From: Desulfohalobiaceae bacterium
Lineage (GTDB): Bacteria > Desulfobacterota > Desulfovibrionia > Desulfovibrionales > Desulfothermaceae
Length of the DNA stretch: 44,082 nt
Reading direction: 5' to 3'
Assembly: GCA_027013815.1 (NCBI GenBank)
Contig: JALWFY010000082.1
Location: forward strand, 1 to 44,082
The notes under the pieces were generated by a model, which saw only the letters and a list, made by a program, of their open reading frames with translations, did no database searches and had not been told where the DNA came from. Positions within the stretch are counted from its first letter, which is position 1; each line of letters opens with the position of its first letter. Below are positions 1 to 7,753 of the stretch, one piece after another. The position numbers were made by a program, and so were the translations under genes.

Positions 1-774
1 TAGAAAACTAACCCCTGCATTATACAATGATTTGGGTAGTCCTATCCTCAATGCCATATTTCTATAATGCATAATGGATTTTTCTATGTCTTGGAGATTC
101 AAAATAAAACCATAGGTCAAGGCCATTAATACCCTAATATTATTTCCTGAAACCCCATCCATGATCCTTAGCCAATCTTTCTTTTCCCTGACAAGGTCAA
201 GTTCTTCAAACCAGTAGGAAATACTGTTTGTATTAAGTAAAAGGGAAAAAAATTTTGAGGGTCTTGAGGAGCCAGTTGCCTTAATTAATTCCTGACAAAC
301 CCTTTCCTTTGAGATCCTTCTCATAAGCCTGCTATCTGATCCTACCCTTTTCATTATGGAAATAAGTTCAGGGTCAATGGAAAAATCTGGAAACTGTGCA
401 TAAAACCTAGCAGCCCTATGGACCCTTAAGGGATCCTTTATAAAATTTTCTAGGGATATTGGCCTAATTATTTTATTTTTTAAATCCGAGAGCGCCATTG
501 GATGGGAAAACAGATTGCCATCATTGTCCTTTGCCATTGCATTTATAGTAAGGTCCCTGGACATGAGGTCTTCATGGATATTTTTACACCCTGAAATAGT
601 GTATTCATCTCTTCCAACTAGATATACTGGTATCTTTTTCCCAACCTTTATTGCCCTGGGAAACCTTTTAAAAAATTCCCTTTCTGTACAACCAAATACC
701 ACATAGTCTCTGTCTTTAGAAACCCTACCCAAGAGCTCATCCCTAACACAACCACCAACTAGATATATCCTCAT
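1..774 (-). CDS. CCA tRNA nucleotidyltransferase / poly(A) polymerase family, N-terminal part (runs off window)
   Basis: The first 258 codons of a class II nucleotidyltransferase that adds or repairs the CCA end of tRNAs in the cytoplasm; the frame stays open to base 1, so the C-terminus is missing. The N-terminus carries the nucleotide-binding GGCVRDELLG (residues 7-16), the metal-binding DRD and the RDLTINAM motif of the family, followed by the RRA-type region (PLRVHRAARF) that selects ATP/CTP. The ATG at 774-772 is chosen because GGCVRD follows directly; the ribosome site (GTGGA) is weak. Whether the product is a CCA-adding enzyme, with or without an HD domain, or a poly(A) polymerase cannot be settled from this fragment. 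It is transcribed away from the repeat region at 800-1066. Confidence 0.85.
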   Translation of the reverse strand, partial: MRIYLVGGCVRDELLGRVSKDRDYVVFGCTEREFFKRFPRAIKVGKKIPVYLVGRDEYTISGCKNIHEDLMSRDLTINAMAKDNDGNLFSHPMALSDLKNKIIRPISLENFIKDPLRVHRAARFYAQFPDFSIDPELISIMKRVGSDSRLMRRISKERVCQELIKATGSSRPSKFFSLLLNTNSISYWFEELDLVREKKDWLRIMDGVSGNNIRVLMALTYGFILNLQDIEKSIMHYRNMALRIGLPKSLYNAGVSFL

Positions 775-799
775 GTGTTTATCCACTCTTATTTCTATA

Positions 800-1066
800 T
801 GCTTTTATTCTCAAAAACGATAAAAAATCTACGTTTTTTCTAAATCCTAAGTCATTGTATATAATGGCTAAGGGCTAAAGGCTAAGGGCTAATGGCTATT
901 TGTTAAATTTTGAATTTTGAATTAAAATAAGGAACAAAATCTCTTTTAAAAATTAATCCAAAATCCAAAATTCAACATCCAAAATCATATTGGAGCCCTT
1001 TAACCTTTTGCCTTTCGCCGTGTTTCATATTAACCTGCAGTTTCCAGAAGGTTAGTTTATTATATC
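800..1066 (-). repeat. Mosaic intergenic repeat, family I, copy a (left, inverted)
   Basis: Fills most of the 340-base gap between the CCA gene and the Nudix gene. Read on the minus strand it has three parts: A (1062-984, around TTAATATGAAA), B (about 1003-890, rich in TTTGAATT and CCAAAATT) and C (875-800, around AACGT and TTCTCAAAAA). A and B match 2750-2946 and C matches 2655-2740, all in the opposite orientation. The joints between parts are runs of GGCTAAGGGCTAAAGGC and its complement. No reading frame is present. It looks like a non-autonomous, MITE-like or REP-like element; mobility is inferred. Confidence 0.75.
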
Positions 1067-1115
1067 TTTAATCACCTAGTCATTTAATCTAAGTTATACA
1101 AGGAGACAATGCAAT

Positions 1116-1604
1116 ATGAAACAGACCATAAAATGCCCAAGATGTGGTGAAAAAATAAAGGTATATAAAAATCCTATACCCACTGTTGACGTTATTTTAT
1201 ATAATGAAAAAAAGGAAGTGCTACTTATTAAAAGGAAAAATCCTCCATATGGATGGGCCATCCCAGGGGGATTTGTGGATATTGGTGAGAGCTTAGAAAA
1301 AGCGGCCCAAAGGGAGATACAAGAAGAAGTAGGCCTAAGGATTAGTGTCAAAATAGTCTTTGGTGTATATTCTTCCCCAAACAGGGACCCAAGGCAACAC
1401 ACCATCACAACTGTTTTTGCCTGTAAATTACCAGAGAATCAAACCCCTGTTGCTGGGGACGATGCAAAAGAGTTTAAATTATTTCCCCTAAATAATCTCC
1501 CCAAAATGGCCTTTGATCACAGGGAAATACTCACAGACTTTTTAGATAGATTTGACCACTTAAAACAAAACACCACCACACCTGGCAGGAGCATATTCAT
1601 ATGA
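1116..1604 (+). CDS. Nudix hydrolase with N-terminal CxxC
   Basis: Cytoplasmic Nudix hydrolase of 162 residues; members cleave nucleoside diphosphates linked to another moiety, such as ADP-ribose, NADH or oxidised nucleotides. A complete Nudix box spans residues 52-74 (G52, E58, R66, E67, E70, E71, G73), giving the metal site. A CPRC motif at residues 7-10 resembles half of a zinc ribbon, as in the NADH-pyrophosphatase-like and ADP-ribose pyrophosphatase-like branches. AAGGAG lies upstream of the ATG. The stop codon overlaps the start of the ROK gene by four bases, so the two are translationally coupled. The exact substrate cannot be read from sequence. Confidence 0.9.
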   Translation: MKQTIKCPRCGEKIKVYKNPIPTVDVILYNEKKEVLLIKRKNPPYGWAIPGGFVDIGESLEKAAQREIQEEVGLRISVKIVFGVYSSPNRDPRQHTITTVFACKLPENQTPVAGDDAKEFKLFPLNNLPKMAFDHREILTDFLDRFDHLKQNTTTPGRSIFI

Positions 1605-2530
1605 GTCAAAAAAATATTCCATGTGGTGTTTGTCTTGATATAGGGGGGACCAATATAAGAGGAACCTGGGTTAATACAAAGGGAGATCATGGGGAGTTGT
1701 TTACTTTAAAAAGGCCTAAACTACTCCCACACATCAAAGAATCCCTTATTTATTTGATAAACAAAATATATCTATCATGCCCAAATAGACCTGAAGTAAT
1801 AGGGATTGCCAGTGCAGGCCCCTTGGATCACAAAAAAAAGACCTACCTCAAGACCGCAAATATGACTGAGCTTGACTTTTTCCCAATAGGAAAATTCCTG
1901 GAAGATAAATTTTCCTTACCAGTATTTCTAGAAAACGATGCCCAAGCATCTGCACTTGGGGAAGCAATGTTTGGCCCTTTTAAAGAAAAGCAAGACAGTA
2001 TTACTTTGACCCTTGGTACAGGGCTTGGCACTGGAGTGATTATTAATAAAAAGATATGGAGAGCTTCCCATGTTACAGGGCCAGAGCTTGGACATATCTA
2101 TCTTGGAGGGAACTTGAGGTGCGGATGTGGTCAAATAGGATGCGCTGAGACCTTACTCAACAAAAATGCATTGCTTAAATTATCAAAAGAATATGGCGTA
2201 AATCTAAAAGACCCTAAAGAACTCTATGAGATTGCAATTAAAGATATAGACCCAGTTAAAGAAATACTAAGAGAATATGGCACAAGACTAGGGCTATTTA
2301 TATCTCAACTCCAAGTAATCTTTGGCATTAAAAATATTTGTATAAGTGGTGGAATGAGTCCCCTGGCCAGGCTTTGTGATGATTTTATAAAAAATACCAT
2401 TAAAACAAATCTAGTTAAGAGGAAATGGTGGCAACCAGAGGAAATAGTCTATAGCAGGGAACCAAATTTAAGTGCCCTATATGGTATGATGGCCAAATAT
2501 ATGGAGCACGCCTACCTAACTCGAATATAA
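1601..2530 (+). CDS. ROK family sugar kinase (glucokinase-like)
   Basis: 309-residue ROK protein. The N-terminus has the ATPase phosphate loop LDIGGTNIRGTW (about residues 12-23); a second phosphate motif GTGLGTGVII sits mid-protein, followed by PELGHIYLGG and the ROK zinc motif CGCGQIGCAE. There is no DNA-binding N-terminal domain, so it should be a kinase rather than a repressor, with glucose, N-acetylglucosamine or mannose the usual substrates. The ATG overlaps the TGA of the Nudix gene. The pair forms a small operon bracketed by inverted repeats. The sugar is not determined. Confidence 0.88.
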   Translation: MSQKNIPCGVCLDIGGTNIRGTWVNTKGDHGELFTLKRPKLLPHIKESLIYLINKIYLSCPNRPEVIGIASAGPLDHKKKTYLKTANMTELDFFPIGKFLEDKFSLPVFLENDAQASALGEAMFGPFKEKQDSITLTLGTGLGTGVIINKKIWRASHVTGPELGHIYLGGNLRCGCGQIGCAETLLNKNALLKLSKEYGVNLKDPKELYEIAIKDIDPVKEILREYGTRLGLFISQLQVIFGIKNICISGGMSPLARLCDDFIKNTIKTNLVKRKWWQPEEIVYSREPNLSALYGMMAKYMEHAYLTRI

Positions 2531-2534
2531 ACAT

Positions 2535-2740
2535 ATTAAACTAAAGTTCCGAAAACTGTAGGTTAATATAAGAGGTGGCAAAAGGCCAAAGGCGAAAGAC
2601 TGAAGATATATGGGGCAAGAGGAAAATTCTTTCCCTTAGCCCTTCGCCCTTAGCCTTTAGCCTAATGTAAACAATAACTTAGGATTCAGAAAAAAACGTA
2701 AATTTTTTTCACGTTTTTGAGATAAAAAGCTTAATTGCAT
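2535..2740 (+). repeat. Mosaic intergenic repeat, family I, copy b
   Basis: Begins with module A (AGTTCCGAAAACTG then GGTTAATAT) and ends with module C (CTTAGGATTCAG ... ACGTTTTTGAGATAAAA), both matching the reverse complement of copy a. Module B is absent; instead the centre (about 2581-2663) is a short imperfect hairpin with arms of AAAGGCCAAAGGCGAAAG and CTTAGCCCTTCGCCCTTAGCC type. This implies an element with fixed ends and a swappable core. Confidence 0.7.
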
Positions 2741-2749
2741 AAATATATA

Positions 2750-2946
2750 TATCAAACTGAAGTTCCGAAAATTGCAGCTTAATATGAAAGCTGGCAAAAG
2801 AGTAAAGGCAAAAGGCTAAAGGGCTCCAATATGATTTTGGATGTTGAATTTTGGATTTTTGATTAATTTTTAAAAGAGATTTTGTTCCTTATTTTAATTC
2901 AAAATTCAAAATTTATAATTCAAAATTTAACAAATAGCCCTTAGCC
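2750..2946 (+). repeat. Mosaic intergenic repeat, family I, copy c
   Basis: Starts with module A (GAAGTTCCGAAAATTGCAG) and runs through AAAGGCAAAAGGCTAAAGGG into module B, ending in CAAATAGCCCTTAGCC. Over its whole length it matches the reverse complement of 877-1062 with few differences. Module C is missing. With copy b it fills most of the 552-base gap between the ROK gene and the thiolase start; the last 130 bases before the thiolase are AT-rich and featureless to my eye. Confidence 0.75.
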
Positions 2947-3082
2947 TAAATATTTTTAATTCTACATCCTCCATTTTAAATTCTAAATTGGCATAACCAT
3001 TTAAAATACAATTTTACATCTTGATATTTATAGTATGTTTATTAAGCTTGCACAAAAATTTCACAAAACAGGAGGTATTGTT

Positions 3083-4282
3083 ATGAAAAATGAAGCAGAT
3101 GTGGTAATAGTATCTGCATGTAGGACTGCTATTGGAAAATTTGGAGGAATATTCAAAGACTTTAGGGCATCTCAACTTGCAAGCCATGTATTAAATGAAG
3201 TGGTAAACAGGGTAAATTTAGAAAAATCTCTGGTAGATGATATTATCCTAGCTGATTGCATACAACACCCAGCTGAGGCAAACACAGCACGTACTGCTGC
3301 CTTACTGGCCGGTTTTCCAGTTGAGGTCCCTGCATGTACCATTCAAAGGCAATGTTCATCTGCCATGCAGGCCGTTGAGCTAGGCTATCTAAAGATAAAG
3401 AACAATGACGCTGATATTATTATTGCAGGTGGTGTGGAGTCAATGTCCAGTGCATATTATTATGTTGATGGTGCAAGATGGGGCATGAGGCTAAGGCATG
3501 GTGAATTTACTGATGCCATGTGGGAACTTCTACATTCTGGGAGCAGGTTACTTGGGGATCCAATAATAATGGGACAGACTGCTGAAAACCTGGCTCAGAT
3601 GTATAATATCTCCAGGGAAGAGCAGGATGAGGTTGCCTTACGAAGCCATAATAATGCTGAAAAGGCCATAAAAGAAAATAAGTTCAAAGATGAAATAACC
3701 CCTATCACTATAGAAAAAAAGGGGAAAAAACTGGTACTAGATACAGACGAACATGTAAGGTTTGGTATTACCTTAGACGATTTAAAGAAATTAAAACCAG
3801 TATTTAAAAAGGACGGGACTGTGACAGCTGGAAACTCCTCTGGTCTCAATGATGGTGCAGCAGCAATCCTACTTATGAGCAGGAAAAAGGCCAAGGAACT
3901 TGGTCTCAAACCTCTGGCAAAAATAATTGGTTTTGCTGTAGCAGGGGTCGATCCCAAAATAATGGGATATGGACCTGTACCAGCAACAAAAAAACTATTA
4001 AAAAAGACCAAGCTGGACCTTGATCAGATAGGGCTTATTGAACTAAACGAGGCATTTGCAGCCCAATATCTTGCATGCGAAAAAAAACTGGGCATAAACA
4101 GGGAAATAACTAATGTAAATGGAAGTGGTATAGGGCTTGGACACCCTGTGGGTTGTACAGGAGCCCGGATAATAGTATCCCTTATGTATGAGATGAAAAA
4201 AAGGGATGTAGAACTTGGACTTGCGACCCTGTGTGTTGGCGGTGGTATGGGAATGGCCACTATTATTGAAAACGAAGATTAA
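3083..4282 (+). CDS. Thiolase (acetyl-CoA C-acetyltransferase type)
   Basis: 399-residue thiolase that joins two acetyl-CoA to acetoacetyl-CoA, or cleaves 3-ketoacyl-CoA. The nucleophile lies in [11 protein letters not shown] (Cys91 from this start); the second half has [23 protein letters not shown] with the catalytic His, and CVGGGMGMA with the second Cys, so all catalytic blocks are present. An in-frame ATG at 3035 exists, but GGAGG at 3071-3075 sits seven bases before the ATG at 3083, where homology begins. It is convergent with the atoE-like gene across a shared hairpin terminator. The neighbouring transporter suggests acetoacetate or butyrate metabolism, an inference. Confidence 0.92.
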   Translation: MKNEADVVIVSACRTAIGKFGGIFKDFRASQLASHVLNEVVNRVNLEKSLVDDIILADCIQHPAEANTARTAALLAGFPVEVPACTIQRQCSSAMQAVELGYLKIKNNDADIIIAGGVESMSSAYYYVDGARWGMRLRHGEFTDAMWELLHSGSRLLGDPIIMGQTAENLAQMYNISREEQDEVALRSHNNAEKAIKENKFKDEITPITIEKKGKKLVLDTDEHVRFGITLDDLKKLKPVFKKDGTVTAGNSSGLNDGAAAILLMSRKKAKELGLKPLAKIIGFAVAGVDPKIMGYGPVPATKKLLKKTKLDLDQIGLIELNEAFAAQYLACEKKLGINREITNVNGSGIGLGHPVGCTGARIIVSLMYEMKKRDVELGLATLCVGGGMGMATIIENED

Positions 4283-4293
4283 GCTCTAAAAAT

Positions 4294-4327
4294 GCAGGAT
4301 ATGGCACAACTTGTGGCCATATCCTGC
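4294..4327. terminator. Bidirectional hairpin between thiolase and AtoE-like gene
   Basis: A perfect 12-bp inverted repeat, GCAGGATATGGC (4294-4305) and GCCATATCCTGC (4316-4327), with a 10-base loop. It lies in the 53-base gap between two convergent stop codons and would end both transcripts. The flanks are AT-rich without a long T run on either side, so efficiency is uncertain. Confidence 0.75.
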
Positions 4328-4335
4328 TATTACCT

Positions 4336-5670
4336 TTAAAATAATAAAAGCGCCAATATAAATATTGGGATACCCAAAAACATAAGGGTCATACAATATC
4401 CCATTATATCCCTTGCCCTTACACCACAAATACCAAGAAGGGGCAAGGCCCAAAATGGCTGAAATAGATTAGTCCACTGGTCCCCATAGGCCAAAGCCAT
4501 CACTGTTTTTGGGATAGAAAAATGAAGGGCCTGTGCTGCCTTTACAATTACAGGACCTTGAACAGCCCATTGTCCACCGCCAGATGGAACAAATAGGTTT
4601 ACAATGGCTGCACTTATAAAAGTAAACACAGGATAGGTGGTGGTATTAGATACTGCAACAAACCAACCTGCCATTACTCCCACTAGTCCTGAAAACTTCA
4701 TCATACCCATTATTCCAGCATAAAATGGGAACTGCAAGATTATACCAGCACATCCCCTAACACCTTCACTCACAGCCCTTACATAACGAATAGGCCTTTT
4801 ATGCAACAAAATGCCCACCATCAAGAAGGTAAAATTTACAATATTTAAGTTTAAACTAAATCCCTTTGTGGCAAAATAATAAATTATGTAAATCAATCCA
4901 GCAATTCCAATGACCATTGAAAGGATTACACTGTTTTCTAACCTATCTGCAAATGTCCAATTTTCTTTTCGCTCTCCTTTATCTTCTCCTATCTTACACA
5001 ACTCAGGATCTATGGTAACTACCTTTTCTCCTTCCTTTGGTGCCATGAAAAAAAACACTAATGGAATTAAGATAAGGAGTACAATAATTAGTACAATATT
5101 TAAGGTACTTCCAAGGGTTTGGGACACAGGTATTATTCCAATCTCCTTTTGCAAAAAATGACCAGGGGTTGCCACTAAAAGGGGAGCAGAGCCAGATAGA
5201 CCCTGATGCCATATGGCTAATCCTGTATACCCTGCTGCTACTAGTAGGGGATAATGGAATTTCCTATTATTCAAATATCCCTGTCTCCCCACCTCTAAAG
5301 CAAAAATCGCACCCACGATCAAACCTAGTCCCCAATTGATCAGTCCAGCAATACAAGCAACCAATGCAACTAAACAAGCAGCAGCAGCTGTGCTCTTTGG
5401 GATAGAGGCAAGCCATTTTAAAAATTTTTGAATCAGAGGAGTGGTTGCAAGTGCATAGCCTGTAACTAGGATAACACACATCTGCATACCAAATTTTAAC
5501 AGGACCCAAAAACCCTTATACCAATATTGGATCATTTGAAATGGAGAAGTATTGGTAAGCAAGATTCCAAGAAGATAAGTGAGGATAGTAAGTAAAATAG
5601 CAAAGATCATTGGGTCAGGCATGTACTTCTGTGCCCAATTACAAAAATAATTACCCATTCTCTCTAACAT
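4336..5670 (-). CDS. atoE: Short-chain fatty acid transporter (AtoE family)
   Basis: Inner-membrane carrier for short-chain fatty acids such as acetoacetate or butyrate, with about 444 residues and ten to twelve hydrophobic segments. Family marks include the start MGNYFCNWAQKYMPDP, the GLINWGLGLIVGA segment, AIWHQGLSGSAPL and NLFVPSGGGQWAVQGP. The frame opens at 5685, but GGAGG sits inside those first codons and fits the ATG at 5670 better. It is the last gene of a five-gene operon, 19 bases after the alpha/beta hydrolase stop, and ends at a shared terminator with the thiolase. Confidence 0.9.
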   Translation of the reverse strand: MLERMGNYFCNWAQKYMPDPMIFAILLTILTYLLGILLTNTSPFQMIQYWYKGFWVLLKFGMQMCVILVTGYALATTPLIQKFLKWLASIPKSTAAAACLVALVACIAGLINWGLGLIVGAIFALEVGRQGYLNNRKFHYPLLVAAGYTGLAIWHQGLSGSAPLLVATPGHFLQKEIGIIPVSQTLGSTLNIVLIIVLLILIPLVFFFMAPKEGEKVVTIDPELCKIGEDKGERKENWTFADRLENSVILSMVIGIAGLIYIIYYFATKGFSLNLNIVNFTFLMVGILLHKRPIRYVRAVSEGVRGCAGIILQFPFYAGIMGMMKFSGLVGVMAGWFVAVSNTTTYPVFTFISAAIVNLFVPSGGGQWAVQGPVIVKAAQALHFSIPKTVMALAYGDQWTNLFQPFWALPLLGICGVRARDIMGYCMTLMFLGIPIFILALLLF

Positions 5671-5689
5671 CTCTCTCCCCTCCATAGGT

Positions 5690-6412
5690 TTATGTTAAAA
5701 AATCTATCAAGACCCTATTCACCTCCTTTGGTTTTTCTAACATAACCATGTGCCCAGCATCCTTTATAATCTCCACCTTTGCCCCCAAGACATCCCCAAA
5801 AAACCGAGCATATTTTGGAGGAGTAAGTACATCCTTGTTGCCTACAATACAGAGCATAGGCACATTTATTTCTATCTCTTTATTTTTATATTTTTCAAGT
5901 AAATCAAATTTATCACATGCATTAAAATCCCTAAAACATATTTCACTGCCACAATCTAATATATCATCCAAAATTTCTTTTATTACTTCCTTTTCATTAA
6001 ATCCTTTATAAAACAAAAAATCTATTGATTTATGGGCAGTACTCAAAAAGTTATTCTTAAATCCCCATAATATCTCAGGAAGTACCCTAAGCCTGGCCCC
6101 ACTACCAACTAATACTATGCCCTTAACACAGTCCCTAGACAACAGATATGTCATTTGTGCAACCGCTCCACCAAGTGAATGGCCTATCACATAACCTTTG
6201 CCAATCTTTGTCTTAATAAAATCCACAACATGTTTTGCATAATCTTCTACACTGGAAATATTCTCATCATCAGGAGAACCGCCGTGTCCTGGGAGATCTA
6301 TACCATATCCTCCTACTTCTGAAATCTGATGGATCCATATGTTCTTAGAACATCCTGACCCATGTATATATACATAAGGGGCCTCTTTTTTTACCAAATA
6401 ACTAAGTGTCAT
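5690..6412 (-). CDS. Alpha/beta hydrolase
   Basis: 240-residue alpha/beta-fold hydrolase. It has the oxyanion HGSG near residue 18, DLPGHGGSPDD, the nucleophile elbow GHSLGG (catalytic Ser), the acid in GNKDVLTPP, and the base in DAGHMVMLEKP, so the triad is complete. No signal peptide is present, hence cytoplasmic. Such enzymes act on esters, thioesters, lactones or C-C bonds, and no substrate is evident here. It sits 21 bases after the HDAC-like gene and 19 bases before atoE, in one operon. It may supply the acid carried by AtoE, an inference. Confidence 0.88.
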   Translation of the reverse strand: MTLSYLVKKEAPYVYIHGSGCSKNIWIHQISEVGGYGIDLPGHGGSPDDENISSVEDYAKHVVDFIKTKIGKGYVIGHSLGGAVAQMTYLLSRDCVKGIVLVGSGARLRVLPEILWGFKNNFLSTAHKSIDFLFYKGFNEKEVIKEILDDILDCGSEICFRDFNACDKFDLLEKYKNKEIEINVPMLCIVGNKDVLTPPKYARFFGDVLGAKVEIIKDAGHMVMLEKPKEVNRVLIDFLT

Positions 6413-6433
6413 AGATCCTTCCTTAACATTGTG

Positions 6434-7753
6434 TTATTTATCATACCTAAGTACTCTCTTCCCTGGTCTGTCTATAAATTGGATATGTCTAAATCTACCC
6501 TTTTTCTTTGCCTCTATAAATTCCTCCTCTCCCCTCTTTATACACTTATCACATGCACCCACTGGGACTTCTATGCCCAAACAGTCCTTAACCCTGCTTG
6601 AGCTACTGTAAATCTTTATAACCCCCCTACAATTATCACAATCTAAAACAAACTCCCTCTGTCTCTCAATAATATATGAGGTATCATAAAATATCTCTTT
6701 ACTCCTAACTATCCAATCCCCGTCCCTATCAAGTGCTATTTCCAATGGTGGGGTGGAAAAATAACTACCAACACATTTCTCACATGTCCTTTTTATATAA
6801 TCCATGGTGCGTTTATCCATACGAAATTCATCAGGATCATAGTTTGGCTCTTTTACGTAAGAATAATCTAGTCCTGCAAGAGACAAAACAATACCTAGAT
6901 TCACATAGGGCAGGGCCCCTTGGATTGAATATCCACCTTCAAGTACCACCAGATCAGGGTCTAGTATCTCGCTTAAGCGGGCATATCCACTAGCTGAAAA
7001 ATCCATATTAGTAATAGGATCAGTAAAATGATTGTCTTGACCTGCAGAATTTACAACTATCTCAGGTTGAAAATCATCCAATATAGGACGGACCACATTC
7101 TCCATGGCATATAAAAAACCTTCATCACTTGTGTGTGGGGGCAATGGGATATTTATTGTCTTTCCCCTTGCCTTGGGTCCCCCCATCTCACCTGTGAATC
7201 CAGTACCAGGATATAGGGTCCTCCCATCTTGATGTATTGAAATGTACAGCACATCAGGGTCATGCCAATATATATCTTGGGTACCATCTCCATGGTGACA
7301 ATCAGTGTCCACTATAGCCACCTTCCTTATACCATATCTTTCCCTGAGATATTCCACCATTATGGCCTCAATATTGATATTACAAAACCCCCTTCCACCG
7401 TGTACCACCTTCATAGAATGGTGACCTGGAGGACGTACTAATGCAAAGGCCTTTTGTTTTTCCTTTTCCATAATTAGTCTAGCGGCCTTAATAGTGCCTC
7501 CTGCAGATATTAGATGAGAATCAGTTATATTTGACTCCACATCTGGAAAACAAAAGTGTACCCTCTCCACGTCCTTGATTCCAGCAACATCTGGTTTATA
7601 TTCCCTGATACCAGGGATATCAAAGACCCCTTCTTCCTTTAATTGATCCATTGTATATAATAATCTCTCCTGTCTCTCTGGATGGGTTGGGAAAATAGCC
7701 CAATCAAAGGCAGGAAAAAACACAACCCCTATTTTATTTTTTACCCTTTGCAT
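6434..7753 (-). CDS. Histone-deacetylase-family amidohydrolase with cysteine-rich C-terminal extension
   Basis: Class II HDAC/acetylpolyamine amidohydrolase fold, a zinc enzyme removing acyl groups from amines. In numbering from the GTG at 7759, it shows RPPGHH (109-114), DTDCHHGDG (zinc ligands Asp153 and His155), SAGQD (Asp242, third ligand) and GGY (Tyr277), so the catalytic site is intact. After residue 320 comes an added region of about 120 residues with three CxxC pairs (326/329, 374/377, 403/406) plus Cys393, resembling paired zinc knuckles. The ATG at 7753 follows GAGG by five bases and is preferred over the GTG. It overlaps the HyuA gene end by 13 bases, indicating coupling. The substrate is unknown. 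Confidence 0.87.
   Translation of the reverse strand: MQRVKNKIGVVFFPAFDWAIFPTHPERQERLLYTMDQLKEEGVFDIPGIREYKPDVAGIKDVERVHFCFPDVESNITDSHLISAGGTIKAARLIMEKEKQKAFALVRPPGHHSMKVVHGGRGFCNINIEAIMVEYLRERYGIRKVAIVDTDCHHGDGTQDIYWHDPDVLYISIHQDGRTLYPGTGFTGEMGGPKARGKTINIPLPPHTSDEGFLYAMENVVRPILDDFQPEIVVNSAGQDNHFTDPITNMDFSASGYARLSEILDPDLVVLEGGYSIQGALPYVNLGIVLSLAGLDYSYVKEPNYDPDEFRMDKRTMDYIKRTCEKCVGSYFSTPPLEIALDRDGDWIVRSKEIFYDTSYIIERQREFVLDCDNCRGVIKIYSSSSRVKDCLGIEVPVGACDKCIKRGEEEFIEAKKKGRFRHIQFIDRPGKRVLRYDK

Noticed and set aside
840-1020. Repeated GGCTAAGGGCTAAAGG tracts as a CRISPR array
   Set aside because: The units are degenerate, adjacent and part of longer inverted repeats; there are no regular spacers and no cas genes.
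1094-1408. Minus-strand frame opposite the Nudix gene
   Set aside because: It is antisense to a complete Nudix box, and its product has no recognisable domain.
3035-3082. Longer N-terminus for the thiolase
   Set aside because: The added 16 residues lack family similarity, and GGAGG is correctly placed only for the ATG at 3083.
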